This document shows, in pieces, positions 44,404 through 52,519 of a stretch of 64,000 bases of DNA. The notes under the pieces were generated by a model. That model made no database searches, was not told the origin of the DNA, and worked only from the letters and a program-made list of their open reading frames with translations. The first letter of the stretch is position 1, and the number at the start of each line of letters is the position of its first letter. The stretch covers positions 62,001-126,000 of the forward strand of contig JBGSHJ010000021.1 of assembly GCA_041752315.1 (NCBI GenBank), given 5' to 3'. The translations under genes and the position numbers were made by a program. The DNA comes from SYFY01 sp041752315. GTDB lineage: Bacteria; Pseudomonadota; Gammaproteobacteria; Pseudomonadales; Azotimanducaceae.

Positions 44404-46285
44404 TGGTCCTTTCCAGGGCTTCCGCCGCGAGCAACCACTCGCGTTCGATTCCTTCAAGCTGCGTGCGGGTTTTAGCCGCTTCTCGGAGCAACGCGTTCAT
44501 CTCTTCAGCCGACAAGCCGTGGTAAATTTCAGGATCGGCCAGCCGTGTCTCGACGGCAGCGAGGCCCGCGGCCCTGGTTTCCATCTCCTTTTCCAGCGAC
44601 TTCACGCGCTTGCGCAACTCCGATTGCTGGAGTCGGCTGGAAGCGCGTTGCTGCCTTTCCAGCTTCTTCGACGCTCCTGACGGAACCTCGGACAGGTTCC
44701 CTGGTGTGGCTGTTTCTTCTTTTTGCAGAGTCAGGTAGTCATCCAGATTTCCTGAGAGACGGTCGATCGTCCCTGCTCTGAGTACCCACAACTCGTCGCA
44801 GACCGCCTCGATCATGTGCCGGTCATGGGACACCACAACCAGTGCACCTTCGTAGTTTTGCAGCGCCAAAGCGAGGGCATCCCGCATGTCGATGTCAAGA
44901 TGGTTGGTAGGTTCGTCGAGCACCAGGATGGCTGGTTTTTCATGCGCGATCATTGCCAGTACGAGTCGTGCTTTTTCACCTCCTGACAGGGTCGAGATCG
45001 GACGCTCCACCATCTTGCCGTCGAACCCCCAGCCGCCGAGCAGATTCCGAATGGCCTGTTCGCTCAGCGAGGGACTGTGTCGATGAATTTGTTTCAGAGG
45101 TGCAAGCGCGCCGTCGAGTACTTCCATCTGGTGCTGCGAGAAATAGCCGGTACTTGCATGCTCTCCGCGGGTCAATTCGCCGCTGCGGACTTCCAGGTCG
45201 CCCACCAGACATCTCAGCAGCGTGGTCTTGCCGGCACCGTTGGCGCCAAGAACACCGATTCGATCCCCTGGCAAAATCGATTGGGAGACATTCGAGAGGA
45301 TGGTTTGCTGTTCATACCCCATCGCCACATCTCGCAGATGGAGCAAAGGATTGGACATCTTTGCCGGATTGGCAAAGTTCACCCGGTAAGGGCTGTCTGC
45401 TCGTGCTGGTGCCACTTCCAGCAATTTTTCCAATGTTCGAATGCGACTTTGAACCTGGCGTGCCTTGCTTGCCTTGGCTCGAAACCGCTCCACGAATTTG
45501 GAAATGTGCGCGATTTCTGCATCGCGCTTTTCCGAGAAGCGGGTTTCGCGCAGGGCTTCTTCCGCCCGCGCACGTTCGAATTGTGAATAGCCGCCTCGGT
45601 ACACACGGGCCGTACCCTGAAGTATGTGCAGTGTGTGCGAACAAACCCGATCAAGAAATTGCCGGTCATGTGCAATCACCAGCAACGTCCCCTGGAAACG
45701 GCCGAGAAACTGCTCAAGCCAGATCGTGGCCTCAAGATCCAGGTGATTGGTGGGCTCATCGAGCAGCAGGAGTTCGGCCGGACACATCAGCGCCTGGGCC
45801 AGTCCGAGACGGATTCGCCAGCCTCCGGAAAACGTGTTGAAAGGACGTGTGAAATCGATCGCGTCAAAGCCCAGGCCGTGGAGGATCGCGGCCGCGTTGG
45901 CTTCGGCCTCGTGTCCACCGAGATCCTGAAAAGCTGCATGCAATGACGCCAGGCGTGTGCCGTCTGGAGCGTGCTGTGCGTTGAGCTCTGCCAGTTGCTT
46001 TTCCACCTGACGCAGTTCGCGGTGGCCATCGATGACAAACTCGAGAGCTGGACGGTCGGTCTCGTCTATCTCCTGACGAAGCTGGGAAATTCGCCATTTG
46101 GCGGGATAGTCGAGGTCACCGATCTCGGGCTCCAGGCCAAAGCCGAAAAACCGGAACAGTGTCGACTTCCCAACTCCGTTGCGTCCGACCACCCCAACTT
46201 TCTGTCCAGCATGGATCACAAACGACATCGCTTCGAAAATAGTCGTTTCGCCACGTTTGAAGGTGATGTTTGATGCTGTGATCAT
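44396..46285 (-). CDS. yheS: ABC-F ATPase, YheS-like
   Basis: The 629-residue protein has two ABC cassettes without membrane domains. Walker A motifs are VGRNGVGKSTL (near residue 34) and LGANGAGKTTL; signatures are FSGGWRIRLGLAQALM and LSGGEKARLVLAMI; Walker B/ABC-F boxes read LLLLDEPTNHLDLE and LVLDEPTNHLDID. A charged coiled coil fills the C terminus. Length and sequence match enteric YheS, an ABC-F factor that acts on translating ribosomes. It is upstream of and overlaps the APH-like gene. Confidence 0.93.
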   Translation of the reverse strand: MITASNITFKRGETTIFEAMSFVIHAGQKVGVVGRNGVGKSTLFRFFGFGLEPEIGDLDYPAKWRISQLRQEIDETDRPALEFVIDGHRELRQVEKQLAELNAQHAPDGTRLASLHAAFQDLGGHEAEANAAAILHGLGFDAIDFTRPFNTFSGGWRIRLGLAQALMCPAELLLLDEPTNHLDLEATIWLEQFLGRFQGTLLVIAHDRQFLDRVCSHTLHILQGTARVYRGGYSQFERARAEEALRETRFSEKRDAEIAHISKFVERFRAKASKARQVQSRIRTLEKLLEVAPARADSPYRVNFANPAKMSNPLLHLRDVAMGYEQQTILSNVSQSILPGDRIGVLGANGAGKTTLLRCLVGDLEVRSGELTRGEHASTGYFSQHQMEVLDGALAPLKQIHRHSPSLSEQAIRNLLGGWGFDGKMVERPISTLSGGEKARLVLAMIAHEKPAILVLDEPTNHLDIDMRDALALALQNYEGALVVVSHDRHMIEAVCDELWVLRAGTIDRLSGNLDDYLTLQKEETATPGNLSEVPSGASKKLERQQRASSRLQQSELRKRVKSLEKEMETRAAGLAAVETRLADPEIYHGLSAEEMNALLREAAKTRTQLEGIEREWLLAAEALERTND

Positions 46286-46335
46286 GGTTTGAATGGTCCG
46301 CCGCTTGTTTCCGGCGGCGGCTCAACGAAGGCTTT

Positions 46336-47121
46336 TCAGGCTTGAGCGGACGTCGAAGGGTCGGGCCGCCTGGATGCCGCGAGGGGCATGGATCTGATGG
46401 CGTCCGAAATGCGAGTTTCTCCCAAAGGCTGGGTCTCGATCCAGTGTACTAGAGACTTCCATTCGGCGTACTCCCGCCTTGCACCGCGAGAGTCTGCAAG
46501 CTCTGCAATGCCGCGTCCTTTTTCCATCGCCTCATGGTAAGCCGGTGTATCCCGAAATGTTGCCACACTGGGAACGTCAAGACATTCAAGGAAGTGCTGC
46601 AACTTGAGAGCTGTTTCGGACTTGAGCTGGACCCGATTCGCGATAACGCCAACCGGTCGGGGAGCGGCTCGAAAGATGCGATGAGTCAGCAGTTCGGCAA
46701 GGAATCTGCCCCCAGCCCTGATGTCGATAGGCGAAGCCAGGATCGGTACAAGGATGATGTCGGATTGCTTCAGAAGCGATTCCAGATCCCGGTCGCGGGA
46801 GTTCGAATGTGCATCGACAATAACGACATCGGTATCAAAAGGAATGCGATAGGCAAACGATTGCGTCTGATACATGCCGGCTTTTTGATGTGCTTGAATG
46901 ACGTGTATGGCCGGCAGATCCGGACCACGCTGCTCCGCCCAGAAACTGCTGCTTGCCTGCGGATCGTGGTCGATGAGAACAACTTTTTGCGGGGACTGGC
47001 TGCCTTCAGCGGACATGACGGAACGTCTCGCCATCATGGCGGCGAGATTGGTCGCGACAGTCGTCTTGCCGCAACCACCCTTGCCATTCACGACAAGAAT
47101 GCGACGCGGTGTGTCCGCCAT
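46336..47121 (-). CDS. Orphan ParA/MinD-type ATPase
   Basis: The 261-residue protein has a deviant Walker A KGGCGKTTVATNLA at 14-27, the switch region VVLIDHDPQASSSFW and VVIVDAHSNSRDRD. It lacks an N-terminal DNA-binding HTH, unlike plasmid type Ia ParA, and has no parB downstream; it belongs to the small orphan ParA group. Such proteins may position cellular cargo. AAGGA about eleven bases upstream is a possible ribosome site. The 510 bases upstream contain unusual repeats. Confidence 0.85.
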   Translation of the reverse strand: MADTPRRILVVNGKGGCGKTTVATNLAAMMARRSVMSAEGSQSPQKVVLIDHDPQASSSFWAEQRGPDLPAIHVIQAHQKAGMYQTQSFAYRIPFDTDVVIVDAHSNSRDRDLESLLKQSDIILVPILASPIDIRAGGRFLAELLTHRIFRAAPRPVGVIANRVQLKSETALKLQHFLECLDVPSVATFRDTPAYHEAMEKGRGIAELADSRGARREYAEWKSLVHWIETQPLGETRISDAIRSMPLAASRRPDPSTSAQA

Positions 47122-47142
47122 AGCGTCTGTGTCCTTTTCATC

Positions 47143-47171
47143 CAGATCGGGGACTGGGACTCCCGGATCTG
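47143..47171 (-). promoter_or_regulatory. Imperfect hairpin in the parA leader
   Basis: CAGATCGGGGA and TCCCGGATCTG pair with one mismatch around a 7-base loop, 22 bases upstream of the parA start. It could regulate translation or mRNA stability. Confidence 0.4.
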
Positions 47172-47252
47172 AACACTTCCCCCGAAAAACTCGGCCTTGT
47201 CCGGTGCATCACCGGATTCCAACCACCGTCCCGAGTTTCGATCCCCTGACTT

Positions 47253-47314
47253 CCATGCCTCGGTAGTTTTGTAACTACCCCTGCCATGCCTCGGTAGTTT
47301 TGTAACTACCCCTG
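47253..47314. repeat. Two perfect tandem 31-base repeats with inner palindromes
   Basis: Units 47253-47283 and 47284-47314 are identical by eye. Each contains GGTAGTT-TTGT-AACTACC, an inverted repeat with 7-base arms. The pair lies about 132 bases upstream of parA and looks like a double protein-binding site. Confidence 0.9.
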
Positions 47315-47368
47315 CTTAGTACTTGTAATCCTTGATATATGCAGCGTTGGGTCTGCTCGGGCAACGGG

Positions 47369-47374
47369 ACTATA
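47369..47374 (-). promoter_or_regulatory. Candidate -10 box for parA
   Basis: Minus-strand TATAGT at 47374-47369. The inverted repeat at 47387-47405 would cover its -35 region. Initiation here would make a leader of roughly 240 bases that includes both tandem repeats. Confidence 0.35.
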
Positions 47375-47386
47375 GCACCGCAAAAT

Positions 47387-47405
47387 GTTGGCCATCTAGG
47401 CCAAC
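47387..47405 (-). terminator. Inverted repeat, terminator or operator, upstream of parA
   Basis: Perfect arms GTTGGCC / GGCCAAC with a 5-base loop are followed on the minus strand by ATTTTG. It could end transcription from rsd, or serve as an operator at the parA -35 region. Confidence 0.45.
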
Positions 47406-47631
47406 GTACTTATTTCCGGCTTGATTCTGCAAAAGTGTGATAGGTGACCCCTTTGGCGGGGGCATCAAGTGAGTAATGTTGCCTGATTCTGCTTGATACC
47501 TGAAACCCCCCTACTGGCCACATGAAGTCGGCAATGCAAAGCGCCCGTTCCTGTCATCTTGTACCTCGCCTGCGCAGATCAAATGCGATTTTCGGACGCC
47601 GTGAAGTGATTAGCCGGGTCAGCGTCGATGT

Positions 47632-48066
47632 TCAGGCGATCGCTGCATGTCGCGGCAGAGCGTTCGACGTCCGTTTTTCCTGGTTCCTGCGACTTGCTCG
47701 CTGAATGATCGCGTCTTCGACGTCCATGCGCGTATCGAGTACATACGCAAGTTCTTCGAGACGAAGACGAAAGTCCGCCAGATTCAGGGGGTTGCCGTTG
47801 CCAAATTGATCGCTGAACGCAAGCGATTGCCTGGTGGTGGCTTCGAATGCGGCAATTTCATCCAGGGAGGGCTCGTAGCGCTCGAGAATCTGAAAATGTC
47901 CGGTCGAAAGGTAGTCGATCAGTGAATCGCAGAAGCGGGTATTGACCGCTTCTGCGAGATCCGGCGTATTTGCGTCGATCGCGTGACCGAGTTTAAGCAG
48001 ATAGCTGAGCAACCGCTTGCGGCTGGTGTAGAAACGGTCGTTGAATTTGTCGTTGGTTGCTGTCAT
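47632..48066 (-). CDS. rsd: Rsd/AlgQ anti-sigma70 factor
   Basis: The 144-residue protein belongs to the Rsd/AlgQ family, which binds sigma70 and shifts RNA polymerase to alternative sigma factors. The helical domain contains RKRLLSYLLKLGHAIDAN, ALNTRFCDSLIDYLSTGHFQILERY-like sequence and EELAYVLDTRMDVEDAII. Its neighbour dsbB matches the algQ-dsbH pair near hemY in Pseudomonas, but here that pair is displaced by about 12 kb from hemY. Confidence 0.88.
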   Translation of the reverse strand: MTATNDKFNDRFYTSRKRLLSYLLKLGHAIDANTPDLAEAVNTRFCDSLIDYLSTGHFQILERYEPSLDEIAAFEATTRQSLAFSDQFGNGNPLNLADFRLRLEELAYVLDTRMDVEDAIIQRASRRNQEKRTSNALPRHAAIA

Positions 48067-48167
48067 GGCTCCCCGCTCCGATTGAATTTCCTTGTAAACA
48101 TAGCTGTGGTTTGAATTCCCGCCAGTCAGGAAAACGAACGAGGGTGACGAAGGAACGCAGGTTTGGG

Positions 48168-48659
48168 TCAGGTTGCTCGTCCAGACAATGCCCTCGCACA
48201 GATGACGAGAAGGAGGACAAAACCTGCAAGTGCGCCTGCAGGAATCAGGACGTCGATGATCGAATCAACTTTTGCACATTCTCCAGTGCCACGAGTCATT
48301 GCGGACAGAACGTCGGCAAGGGGGAAATTGCTGAACATGTAGCCGAGGTCCGGACCGCATGAAGGGGCTTCACTGGCCGGCAGAGTCTGCAGGTACAGGT
48401 GGCGGATCGAGAACCCACCGCCGATTGCTGCAGAAACCGTTCCAGCGAGTGCATAGATTCCCAGGCTGCGCCCGTGTGTCAGAGCGGCGACCGCTGCAGC
48501 GCCAACAAAGATCATCCACACGCGCTGCATCAGGCACAGCGGACATGGCACCAACCCGAGCAGATGCTCCATGACCAGAGCGCTCGCCAGCATCGAGCCA
48601 GTCAGTGCAACTGCTAGCCATTCCCATTGCCATTCGACGAGTGTCTTGTACTGCATCAT
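48168..48659 (-). CDS. dsbB: Disulfide bond formation protein DsbB
   Basis: DsbB re-oxidises DsbA using quinones. The protein has four membrane helices, the first periplasmic Cys pair CPLC at about 40-43 and a second pair in EAPSCGPDLG and GTGECAKVD. AAGGA lies just before two adjacent ATGs (48659 and 48656); the second has better spacing, so either is possible. The 48659 start overlaps the upstream quinone-oxidoreductase stop (ATGA), suggesting coupling. Confidence 0.92.
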   Translation of the reverse strand: MMQYKTLVEWQWEWLAVALTGSMLASALVMEHLLGLVPCPLCLMQRVWMIFVGAAAVAALTHGRSLGIYALAGTVSAAIGGGFSIRHLYLQTLPASEAPSCGPDLGYMFSNFPLADVLSAMTRGTGECAKVDSIIDVLIPAGALAGFVLLLVICARALSGRAT

Positions 48660-49642
48660 GATTCCTTCATACACAGTACGACCTTGCCGACGGCGCGTCT
48701 TTCCATCAGGCAGCGCATGGCCGTCGCGCAGTCGTTCATTGCAAACGTTGCACCAACCTTCGCCTGCAGTTTTCCGCTACCGTACAGAGACAGGATTTCC
48801 TGCATGTTTTGCGCGGAGCCTGCAGGATCGCGGGCAGTCCAGGCGCCGTAAAATACACCGATCACCTGGCAACTCTTGAGCAGTACCAGATTGGTAGGCA
48901 GTCTGGGAATGGCTCCATCGGCGAATCCAATGACGAGCACGCGGCCGTACCAGGCGATCGAACGCATGCAGTCGTCGAACAATGCTCCACCAACAGGATC
49001 GTAAATTACGTCAACTCCTTTGCCACCAGTCAGTGTCTTGACCTTGTCCTTCAGCTTGCCGTCGGAGTAGTTGATCAAGTGGTGGGCACCAGCGCTGGCT
49101 GCGAGCGCCAGCTTTTCTTCGGAACTGGCGGCCGCGATCACTGTTGCGCCCATCGCACAACCAAGCTCGACTGCGGCGATACCGACCCCCCCACCCGCAC
49201 CGGTCACCAGCAAGGTCTCGCCCGACTGCAGTGCGGCCCGCTGCTTGAGCGCGTAGTAGGATGTGCCGTACGTTGTGCTGATCCCCGAAGCGGTGACGAA
49301 GTCCATGGCTTCCGGGATGCGGCGCATCGTACCGGCATTCGCGACAGCTCGCTCGGCGAAGCCTCCATATCCCACGCCGCCAAAAACCCTATCCCCGACC
49401 TGCCAATTGGCAACCGATGCTCCAACGCCGGCAACGACACCGGCTATTTCTGAGCCCGGAGTGAATGGCAATGGGGGCTGGCTCTGGTATTTCCCCTGGA
49501 TCATCAGAACGTCAGGGAAGTTCAGCGCGCTGGCGTGTACATCGATCAGCACCTGGCCCACTCCGGGCACCGGTTCTGGTACTTCCGACAGCAGGAGTTC
49601 TTCCGGCATTCCGTGGTGGGTACAAAGCACTGCTTTCATCAT
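48656..49642 (-). CDS. Quinone oxidoreductase-like zinc-independent MDR
   Basis: The 328-residue protein is a medium-chain reductase of the NADPH:quinone oxidoreductase family. The N-terminal GroES-like part has LNFPDVLMIQGKYQSQPPLPFTPGSEIAGVV; the Rossmann part has LVTGAGGGVGIAAVELGCAMGATVIAAASS. Zinc-binding residues of alcohol dehydrogenases are absent. Start ATG 49642 or 49639. Its stop overlaps dsbB; substrate may be a quinone or an enone. Confidence 0.86.
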   Translation of the reverse strand: MMKAVLCTHHGMPEELLLSEVPEPVPGVGQVLIDVHASALNFPDVLMIQGKYQSQPPLPFTPGSEIAGVVAGVGASVANWQVGDRVFGGVGYGGFAERAVANAGTMRRIPEAMDFVTASGISTTYGTSYYALKQRAALQSGETLLVTGAGGGVGIAAVELGCAMGATVIAAASSEEKLALAASAGAHHLINYSDGKLKDKVKTLTGGKGVDVIYDPVGGALFDDCMRSIAWYGRVLVIGFADGAIPRLPTNLVLLKSCQVIGVFYGAWTARDPAGSAQNMQEILSLYGSGKLQAKVGATFAMNDCATAMRCLMERRAVGKVVLCMKES

Positions 49643-49739
49643 TGAGCCAAGAGTTTGATTGAGTTGCTGAAGGTTACTGGCAGCCCGACGGGCGTCAACT
49701 ATGCTTGGTCAACAGCCCACCCGATGAGTTGATTGAGCA

Positions 49740-50207
49740 ATGCACACTTCTGACTTTCCAGATCGACAACCCAGGCGCGTGACGCTATCTGCGATCTCCA
49801 CGTTTTGTGCCTTGCTGACGCTGGCGTCGCCAGTTTGCGCGCAGGAAGCCGCGCCCGCTGAGGCCGACGTAGACGAATCCACCGTACTGTATGCAGAACT
49901 TGACCCGACATTTGTGACTAACGTGGGGGTATCGGAATCCGGACGTCTTGCATACATCAAGACGGATGTCGCGTTGCAGGTGAGGGGACCGGCGGCCCGA
50001 TCGGCGGTAGCCAATCACAAGCCTGCCTTGCGCAGCATTCTCATCCTGGCCTTGTCACGTCAGGACGAAAATGCGATTTCGACTACTGAGGGAAGGGAGC
50101 AACTGAAAGTGGAGGCTTTGAAGGAATTGCAGGATTACCTTGTCACCGAAGAAGACCTGCCCATCGTGGAAGACCTACTGTTCACGAATTTTATCGTACA
50201 ACGCTGA
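49740..50207 (+). CDS. Exported FliL-like protein
   Basis: The 155-residue protein has an N-terminal leader (hydrophobic segment about 14-34, cleavable after about VCAQ). The remaining domain matches FliL: YAELDPTFVTNV, GRLAYIKTDVALQVRG, NHKPALRSILILALSRQD and the C-terminal LPIVEDLLFTNFIVQR. True FliL is membrane-anchored and lies in flagellar operons; none is nearby here. This is a known type of FliL paralogue in gammaproteobacteria with unclear function. It overlaps the convergent acpH gene by 33 bases. Confidence 0.8.
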   Translation: MHTSDFPDRQPRRVTLSAISTFCALLTLASPVCAQEAAPAEADVDESTVLYAELDPTFVTNVGVSESGRLAYIKTDVALQVRGPAARSAVANHKPALRSILILALSRQDENAISTTEGREQLKVEALKELQDYLVTEEDLPIVEDLLFTNFIVQR

Positions 50208-50822
50208 ATCAGGCAGTTCTGCGGCGACAAATCGTCGTGCTTCCAGCTGCAAGTCGGGAAAGTAGCTGTTGAAGTCGGCACACAACTCTCTGCTCAAAAC
50301 CTGACAGGCGGCAACAGCTGGCCCCGGAAGGTCCGGTTTGCGCAACCTGCGGGCAACCCCTTTCATGCACAGATCGACACCATCCCAGGTGCCATAGGCT
50401 GTGAGCAGGTCTCGTTCGATGATGACATCCAGAAATCGCTCGGCTGCAGGTGGCAGATCAAGTTGCCAGACGCGCCAGTTACCGATCAGGCTGTTGCACT
50501 CCTGGATGAAGGAACCTTTTGGTTGGCCCACGTGGTCTGCCCAGAAACCAGACAACGCAAGATCAGCGTGAATATCCACGAGTACCGGCGCAAGACGACG
50601 GAGCTCAGCAGGGAAGCGTTCACAACTGCGCCTTACACCTGGATGCTGATTGGACTCGGCATCGATTCGCCGATGCAAACGAACGCCAGCGCGGATCTCC
50701 GGTGGCCAGTGCAGAGGAATGGTGCCTTTCCACAAGTCCCCGAGAATGCCTCCCGTGACCAGGCCCTCGTTTCGAGGATCACTTGCCAGGGCGCCCAGCA
50801 CGCAGTGGGCGAGAAAATTCAC
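50175..50822 (-). CDS. acpH: Acyl carrier protein phosphodiesterase-like (AcpH)
   Basis: AcpH removes the phosphopantetheine group from ACP. The 215-residue protein has the family start MNFLAHCVLGALASDP, then GGILGDLWKGTIP and GVRLHRRIDAESNQHPGVRRS, with the HD-like metal-binding His and Asp residues. It overlaps gshA by four bases and follows it on the same strand. Its C-terminal end overlaps the convergent FliL-like gene. Confidence 0.87.
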   Translation of the reverse strand: MNFLAHCVLGALASDPRNEGLVTGGILGDLWKGTIPLHWPPEIRAGVRLHRRIDAESNQHPGVRRSCERFPAELRRLAPVLVDIHADLALSGFWADHVGQPKGSFIQECNSLIGNWRVWQLDLPPAAERFLDVIIERDLLTAYGTWDGVDLCMKGVARRLRKPDLPGPAVAACQVLSRELCADFNSYFPDLQLEARRFVAAELPDSALYDKIREQ

Positions 50823-52381
50823 GGGAGTTGGAGGTAGGTCTGGAGATGTGTCGGAAAATCCACGGTATCAGCGGCTTCAATCTCTGCCTGTTCGATCAGT
50901 GACCGGGACGCACGTGCAACAAAGGCAGCGTTGCTTGCAGCATCCATGGGCATCGAGGCAAAAAGCGTACGTTGCGCAACAGCCTGATTCATCATCATCT
51001 GGAAAAATGTTTCGTTTCTGGAACTCATGCCGGACAGTATTTGCGCAGAAGGAGTGAGGTCAGGGTTGTGGACCAGTTCGCCCTGTTTGTGTACCTCATG
51101 GACATGGACGTTTGTTTCGAAGACAGCATCCAGCCATCTGGCAACATCTTCACAGGCAGCGAGAATCGACATCGACCAATCGCGGAGCAGCACAAGGTCA
51201 TCACCGTTTGCCAATCTCAGCCCGGGCTCGCGGCCACGCTGCACGACGGAAACCTGATTGGCGTGCATGCGCACTGACTCGGCAGGGCTGTCCTCAGGGC
51301 TGTCAGCTAGCAGGCAATACACAAGGAATGTATCCAGCATGCGCATTTGTGACGCATCCAAACCGGCCGGCATGAACGGATTGAGATCGAGGCAGCGTAC
51401 CTCGACGTAACCAACCCCGCGGCTGAGGAGAGCCGTCAGGGGGCGTTCGCCAGCCTGCAGTGGCTGCTTAGGACGAATGGTTCCGTAGAACTCGTTTTCG
51501 ATCTGGATCAACGTATCGGTCAGTTGCTGATACTCGCCGTTCTTCACTATGCCAATTTCTGTGTACGCTGGATGATGGATCGACAGCGCTTCACGAATCG
51601 AGGTCGCGTATTCAGGGAGGCTGTTGTAGCTGACGTGCAATTGGCGCTGGGCGTCGCTCTGGTAGCCCAGCGGCCCCATTCGCAGGGAGGTCGCGTACGG
51701 CAGATGAAGCGATCCGTCATCAAGTGGCAGGAGACCGGTTGCTTCGGCAGTACCAAAGCTCCTGCAGATCGCAGGTGAAGCACCAAACAGATAGATCAGC
51801 AGCCAGGAGTACCGACGGAAATTTCTGATGAGCCCGAAGTAGGCGGCTGTTCTCGACTCCTGGTCTCGTATACCCAGGCTTGCAAACACTTCGTCGGATA
51901 CGGAGAAATTGTAGTGAATTCCGGAAATCGTCTGCATCGTTGCGCCGTAACGATTGGCGAGGCCACGTCTGTACACCGTCTTGGTCAATCCTTTGTTCGA
52001 ACTGCCGTAGTGGCCAAGGGGAATATCTGACGCCGCCGGTAAAAGACAGGGCATGCTTGATGGCCAGATCAGTTCGGAGCCGAGGTTGGCATGCACGAAG
52101 CGATGAATGTCCATCAATTCTTCGAGACAGGATTCGGGGTTCGGGTGAACTCCTGTGATCAACTCCAGTTGAGCTTCACTGAAATCAGTCGTGATCTGTG
52201 GGTGCGTCAGTGCAGAACCCAGTGCGATGGGGTGAGGCGTCGTGGCCAGTTGTCCGTTTGACCTGACCCGAAGGCTTTCCTTTTCGACTCCGCGCAGAAT
52301 CAGATTGTTCCTGTCGAAACATGATCGTGACAAAGCCGCGAGTCTCGATTGCTCGACCCCAGATACCAGTTTTTCACTCAT
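50819..52381 (-). CDS. gshA: Glutamate-cysteine ligase
   Basis: GshA performs the first step of glutathione synthesis. The 520-residue protein has the proteobacterial GshA pattern: GVEKESLRVRSNGQLATTPHP near the start, DFSEAQLELITGVH, GIHYNFSVSDEVF, and YVEVRCLDLNPFMPAG. The gene stands between pckA and acpH on the same strand. gshB is not in the window. Confidence 0.95.
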   Translation of the reverse strand: MSEKLVSGVEQSRLAALSRSCFDRNNLILRGVEKESLRVRSNGQLATTPHPIALGSALTHPQITTDFSEAQLELITGVHPNPESCLEELMDIHRFVHANLGSELIWPSSMPCLLPAASDIPLGHYGSSNKGLTKTVYRRGLANRYGATMQTISGIHYNFSVSDEVFASLGIRDQESRTAAYFGLIRNFRRYSWLLIYLFGASPAICRSFGTAEATGLLPLDDGSLHLPYATSLRMGPLGYQSDAQRQLHVSYNSLPEYATSIREALSIHHPAYTEIGIVKNGEYQQLTDTLIQIENEFYGTIRPKQPLQAGERPLTALLSRGVGYVEVRCLDLNPFMPAGLDASQMRMLDTFLVYCLLADSPEDSPAESVRMHANQVSVVQRGREPGLRLANGDDLVLLRDWSMSILAACEDVARWLDAVFETNVHVHEVHKQGELVHNPDLTPSAQILSGMSSRNETFFQMMMNQAVAQRTLFASMPMDAASNAAFVARASRSLIEQAEIEAADTVDFPTHLQTYLQLP

Positions 52382-52409
52382 GTGGCGAGGTTAACTGGTT
52401 TGCATGGCC

Positions 52410-52424
52410 GCTCCTAGCAGGAGC
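52410..52424. repeat. Short perfect hairpin between pckA and gshA
   Basis: GCTCCT-AGC-AGGAGC is an inverted repeat with a 3-base loop in the 138-base gap after pckA. No T-run follows, so any terminator role is weakly supported. Confidence 0.35.
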
Positions 52425-52519
52425 ACGCAGTGTCTTGTCACACAGGTTGGCAACCGCAATGGAGTGTTCATGAATTGTCCGGGCCGGAGGGGACGGTTGG
52501 CTGGCGATTTTCCTCGCGG

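Larger units (their letters stand above)
47122..47631 (-). other. Repeat-rich control region between rsd and parA
   Basis: No convincing coding sequence was seen in 510 bases. On the minus strand there is an imperfect hairpin (47143-47171), two tandem repeats (47253-47314), a candidate promoter box (47369-47374) and an inverted repeat with following T-rich run (47387-47405). A small RNA cannot be excluded. Confidence 0.65.

Noticed and set aside
47253..47314. CRISPR array
   Set aside because: The two repeat units are directly adjacent with no spacer and only two copies; no cas gene is present.
47401..47631. Small regulatory RNA of the RsmY/Z type
   Set aside because: Few GGA motifs and no clear promoter-terminator pair; too weak to call.
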